Origin: Gemmatimonadota bacterium
GTDB taxonomy: Bacteria > ARS69
DNA length: 8,281 nucleotides
Direction: 5' to 3'
Assembly: GCA_020431545.1 (NCBI GenBank)
Contig: JAGQIB010000352.1
Location: 1-8,281 of the forward strand
Shown in pieces: positions 5,751-8,281 of the stretch; the first letter of the stretch is position 1; every line of letters begins with the position of its first letter. The notes under the pieces are model-generated. The model saw only the letters and a list, made by a program, of their open reading frames with translations, had not been told where the DNA came from and ran no database searches. A program made the translations under genes and the position numbers.

Positions 5751-7211
5751 TCAGCGACCGTCGCCGAGGACGTCGACCACCCGGCGGAGCACGACCAGCC
5801 GCGCATGGTGCTTGTCGTCCGCGTTCACGAGGGTCCAGGGGGCCGCGGGGGTCGAAGTGCGGGCCACCATCTCGGCCACCGCCTCCGCGTACTGGTCCCT
5901 CTTGCCTCGGTTGCGCCAGTCCTCATCGGTGATCTTGTACTGCTTGTAGGGCGTGTTCTCCCTCGCCTGGAATCGGCGGAGCTGCTCCTGCTCGGAGACC
6001 TCGAGCCAGAACTTCACGAGGCGAATCCCCGCGCCAACGAGCTGTTCCTCGAAATCGTTGATCTCGTCGTAGGCCCGGCGCCACTCGGCCTCGCTCGCGA
6101 AGCGCTCCACGCGTTCCACGAGCACCCGCCCGTACCAGGATCGATCGAAGATCTGGACGCGTCCCGCCCGGGGCAGTGCCCTCCAGAAGCGCCACAGGTA
6201 GTGGTAGCGTCGCTCCTCCTCCGTCGGTGCCGCGATGGGCGTGACGCGGGAGTCGCGGGCCGCGAGCGCCTGCGTCACCCGCCGGATCGCGCCGCCCTTT
6301 CCGGCCGCATCGCCCCCCTCGAACACGAGGACCGTCGCGATGCCGCGGCGTCGGGCCTTGCGCGAGAGTCGAGCGACCTTGCCCTGGAGCTTCTTTTTCC
6401 GGTGGTCGTACTCCACCTCCGTGACGGACTCGATCTCGGGGATATCGACGGGCGGAAACGCGGGGTGCGGCGCGACGACCTCGGCCGGACGCGGCCGGGC
6501 GCCCCGTTCGGCGGCCTCCGTCAGCGCGGCGATCAGGAGCTCCACCACCGCGACGTCGCGCGCCTGAGCGTCGTCCGCTCGCACCACGTGCCAGGGCGCA
6601 GCGTCCGTGTCGGTAGCGCGGAGGAACTCCTCCGCGACGACTCGCGTCGACTCCCACCGGTGTAGTGCCTTCGCGTCCCGCTTCTCGACGTAGGGTTCGC
6701 TGTCCGGTTTCCGACGCGCTCGTTCGATCCGATGCTCGAGCGACGCGGGCGACGCGAACAGGAAGATCTTCAGCATCGTCACGCCGTCCGCGACCCACTC
6801 CTCTTCGAGGTTCGAGGAATGGCGGAGATGATCGGCCCATTCGTCGGCGTCGAGCTTGCCGGCCTCCCGCTCGACGATCGGCTCTCCGGCCCAGGCGCCA
6901 AGGAGCACTGCGGTCCGCCCGCGCGCGGGCAGGGCGCGCCAGTACCGCCAGAACCGCGGCCTCTCACGCTCCTCGTCCGTCTCGTCCTCGAAGACCGAGG
7001 TGTCCAGACCGCGCGCGTCCATCCACTCGTGCAGGCGGTCGAGGACCTCGTTCGCACCCACGTGGTCGTTTCCCGTCAGGAGCAGCACCACGGGGACCGC
7101 AGCCTGACGACAATCGAACTGGGCGTTGAGCAACGCGAGGCGGAGCGACGGCTCGCGCTCGGCGAGCTGCTCGCGGGAGAGCTTCGGAACGGGCGCGGTG
7201 GCATCGAGCAT
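5751..7211 (-). CDS. pap: Polyphosphate:AMP phosphotransferase (two-domain class II PPK2)
   Basis: The 486-aa product has two tandem PPK2 P-loop kinase domains (about 15-235 and 262-483), the layout of Pap. The enzyme transfers phosphate from polyphosphate to AMP, giving ADP in the cytoplasm. The C-terminal domain is intact: Walker A GGDAAGKGG (299-307), FDRSWYGRVLVERV (355-368), and the lid with ENTPYKQYKITDEDWRNRGKRDQY (418-441), typical of Pap. The N-terminal domain is degenerate: its loop reads GNDHVGANE (47-55) without the lysine, and the DRSWY position reads LGAWAGE (104-110), so it is probably structural. I chose the ATG at 7211-7209 because homology begins there with MLDATAPVPKLSREQLAERE. 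A GTG at 7289 would add 26 residues and leave only 40 nt to the divergent gene. Neither start has a clear Shine-Dalgarno. The nif3-like gene follows 5 nt after the stop. Confidence 0.92.
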   Translation of the reverse strand: MLDATAPVPKLSREQLAEREPSLRLALLNAQFDCRQAAVPVVLLLTGNDHVGANEVLDRLHEWMDARGLDTSVFEDETDEERERPRFWRYWRALPARGRTAVLLGAWAGEPIVEREAGKLDADEWADHLRHSSNLEEEWVADGVTMLKIFLFASPASLEHRIERARRKPDSEPYVEKRDAKALHRWESTRVVAEEFLRATDTDAAPWHVVRADDAQARDVAVVELLIAALTEAAERGARPRPAEVVAPHPAFPPVDIPEIESVTEVEYDHRKKKLQGKVARLSRKARRRGIATVLVFEGGDAAGKGGAIRRVTQALAARDSRVTPIAAPTEEERRYHYLWRFWRALPRAGRVQIFDRSWYGRVLVERVERFASEAEWRRAYDEINDFEEQLVGAGIRLVKFWLEVSEQEQLRRFQARENTPYKQYKITDEDWRNRGKRDQYAEAVAEMVARTSTPAAPWTLVNADDKHHARLVVLRRVVDVLGDGR

Positions 7212-7329
7212 GAGCACAGGTTCGCACGCGGGCCGGCGGGAGTCGAGAGGCAGCGCTCGGGACGTCACCGGCGTTCCGAAACTCGCCACGTGAGCCGCGG
7301 GAGCCTAGGATCGTGGGCCGGAGGTGTCG
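7212..7329. promoter_or_regulatory. Divergent intergenic region between pap and the membrane protein gene
   Basis: These 118 nt must hold the promoters of both divergent genes if pap starts at 7211. TAGGAT (7306-7311) on the plus strand is a weak -10 candidate for the membrane gene, with no good -35. GACGTC and CACGTG palindromes occur at 7261-7266 and 7287-7292. No firm promoter can be named. Confidence 0.35.
7320..7324 (+). promoter_or_regulatory. Ribosome binding site of the membrane protein gene
   Basis: GGAGG lies 5 nt before the ATG at 7330, a strong Shine-Dalgarno with standard spacing that fixes this start. Confidence 0.8.
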
Positions 7330-8281
7330 ATGCGCGTCCTGATGCTACTGGCGGCCGTCGTCCTGGCGACCACCTTCGTCGCCCACGCGGTGCTCGGTCC
7401 GCCGAACACGTTCTGGACCGTGGACAACGGAGCCAAGGCGATCGTCTGCGAGCACCTCGCGCGGGGTCGCACCGATCTCTCGTACCCGGGGCAGTCGCTC
7501 GATCCCGAGCGTCGTGCCTTCCCGATGCCGGCGGGTGGCTCGGAGCCTTACGTCTGGATGGCCGGGGAGCGCATCCTCTCGCAGTACGCCTCTCCGTTCC
7601 CCTGGGTGCTGTGGCCACTCTCGAGGGTACTCGGCTTCCTCGGTTACGGGCTCCTCCCGGCCCTCGGGGCGGGACTGACGGTGCTCGCGACGGGACTTCT
7701 CGCTCGACGTCTGTTGCCCGGACGCGCGTCCCTGCTTGCGGCCGGGATCGTCGCGCTCGCGTCTCCCCTGACGTTCTACGGCGCCGTCGTCTGGGAGCAC
7801 ACGTCGACCATGGCGACGTTCGGCTTCGCGCTCGTCGCGATCACCGCGAAGCGGCCGCGACCGTTCCTGGCCGGACTGGCGCTCGCCGCCACCGCGTTCC
7901 TGCGCGAGGAATGCGCCCTCCTGGGGCTGGCGACCTGCGTCGCGGCCTGGCCGCTGCTCGAGCGTCGACAGCTCGCCCGGCTCGTCGTGGGGTTCGGTCT
8001 CGGCCCACTCGCCCTGGCCGGTTTCTACCGGGCGACCACCGGATCGTGGTTGGGGCCGCACGTGGCCGCGAACTCACCGGCGCCGTTCGCGAACGTACCG
8101 GCCGCGGTCGAGGGCCTGCTGTGGAGTCCGGGGTTCGCCGGCGTTCCCTCGTGGCTCCTCCCGGCGCTCGCCGTCCTCGCCGTGGTTCCCGCGGTGCGAC
8201 GTCGCGTTCCGGAGCTCGGCGCCGACCTGGTGGCACTGCTCGCCGCCCTGATCTCGTTGCTGGCGTGGCTCCGGTTCCCCG
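7330..8281 (+). CDS. Polytopic membrane protein, GT-C (GT39/ArnT-like) glycosyltransferase candidate, C-terminus cut by window edge
   Basis: The frame is open from the ATG at 7330 to the right edge, giving 317 complete residues and no stop. After an N-terminal hydrophobic segment (about 1-23) comes a roughly 70-residue hydrophilic loop, then many hydrophobic segments: about 89-128, 136-156, 161-173, 179-207, 216-234, 268-288 and 300-314. The first loop holds TVDNGAKAIV (32-41) followed by TDLSYPGQSLDPERRAFP (53-70). This resembles the first extracytoplasmic loop of GT39/PMT-like GT-C enzymes, where an acidic residue is catalytic; Asp34 would be the candidate. WEHTS (155-159) and FLREE (190-194) also recall such proteins. 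These enzymes use polyprenyl-phosphate sugars to glycosylate lipid or protein acceptors in the membrane. The general class is supported by topology; donor and acceptor cannot be told. It is divergently transcribed from pap. Confidence 0.75.
   Translation, partial: MRVLMLLAAVVLATTFVAHAVLGPPNTFWTVDNGAKAIVCEHLARGRTDLSYPGQSLDPERRAFPMPAGGSEPYVWMAGERILSQYASPFPWVLWPLSRVLGFLGYGLLPALGAGLTVLATGLLARRLLPGRASLLAAGIVALASPLTFYGAVVWEHTSTMATFGFALVAITAKRPRPFLAGLALAATAFLREECALLGLATCVAAWPLLERRQLARLVVGFGLGPLALAGFYRATTGSWLGPHVAANSPAPFANVPAAVEGLLWSPGFAGVPSWLLPALAVLAVVPAVRRRVPELGADLVALLAALISLLAWLRFP

Noticed and set aside
5805..6665. 286-codon plus-strand frame
   Set aside because: It is antisense to pap, whose catalytic motifs are unambiguous.
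7345..8061. 238-codon minus-strand frame
   Set aside because: It is antisense to the membrane protein gene, which has a strong ribosome binding site and clear hydrophobic segments. The minus product is charged and low-complexity.

Overview
The window comes from a high-GC bacterium: codons strongly prefer G or C in the third position, and long open frames on the antisense strand follow from that. A choice-of-anchor B secreted protein followed by a carboxypeptidase-like domain, an 'alternative GlmU' sugar nucleotidyltransferase-like protein and a DUF1460 lipoprotein suggest a Gram-negative of the FCB superphylum or a neighbouring metagenome-derived phylum (Eisenbacteria-, Krumholzibacteria- or Gemmatimonadota-like). 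This placement is inference from gene content; no rRNA or marker gene is present.

Layout: six genes are on the minus strand and one is on the plus strand. From right to left along the minus strand, the first unit is a polyphosphate:AMP phosphotransferase (pap), followed 5 nt after its stop by a Nif3-family dinuclear-metal protein. A 273-nt spacer follows; it carries a GC hairpin, a G-quadruplex motif on the plus strand and a perfect AACGGAT-N7-ATCCGTT inverted repeat. The second unit is an unrecognised 211-aa protein, then a DUF1460 (amidase-like, NlpC/P60-fold) lipoprotein, then a GlmU-like protein joined to it by an ATGA stop/start overlap. A 209-nt spacer rich in palindromes separates these from a secreted LVIVD/choice-of-anchor B beta-propeller protein, whose C-terminus lies beyond the left edge. 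At the right edge, divergent from pap, a polytopic GT-C-like membrane protein starts at 7330 and runs off the window.

Functionally, pap regenerates ADP from AMP using polyphosphate, so it belongs to energy and phosphate storage. The coupled DUF1460 and GlmU-like pair hints at envelope or amino-sugar metabolism: a periplasmic murein-type amidase/peptidase and a cytoplasmic activated-sugar enzyme. The propeller protein is exported by a Sec signal peptide.

I see no rRNA, tRNA, CRISPR array, insertion sequence, toxin-antitoxin or defence locus, and no clear foreign segment. This is largely an ordinary chromosomal stretch. The points most worth a second look are the unrecognised 211-aa protein, the amidase/GlmU-like coupling, the degenerate N-terminal half of Pap, and the structured spacer at 4684-4956.
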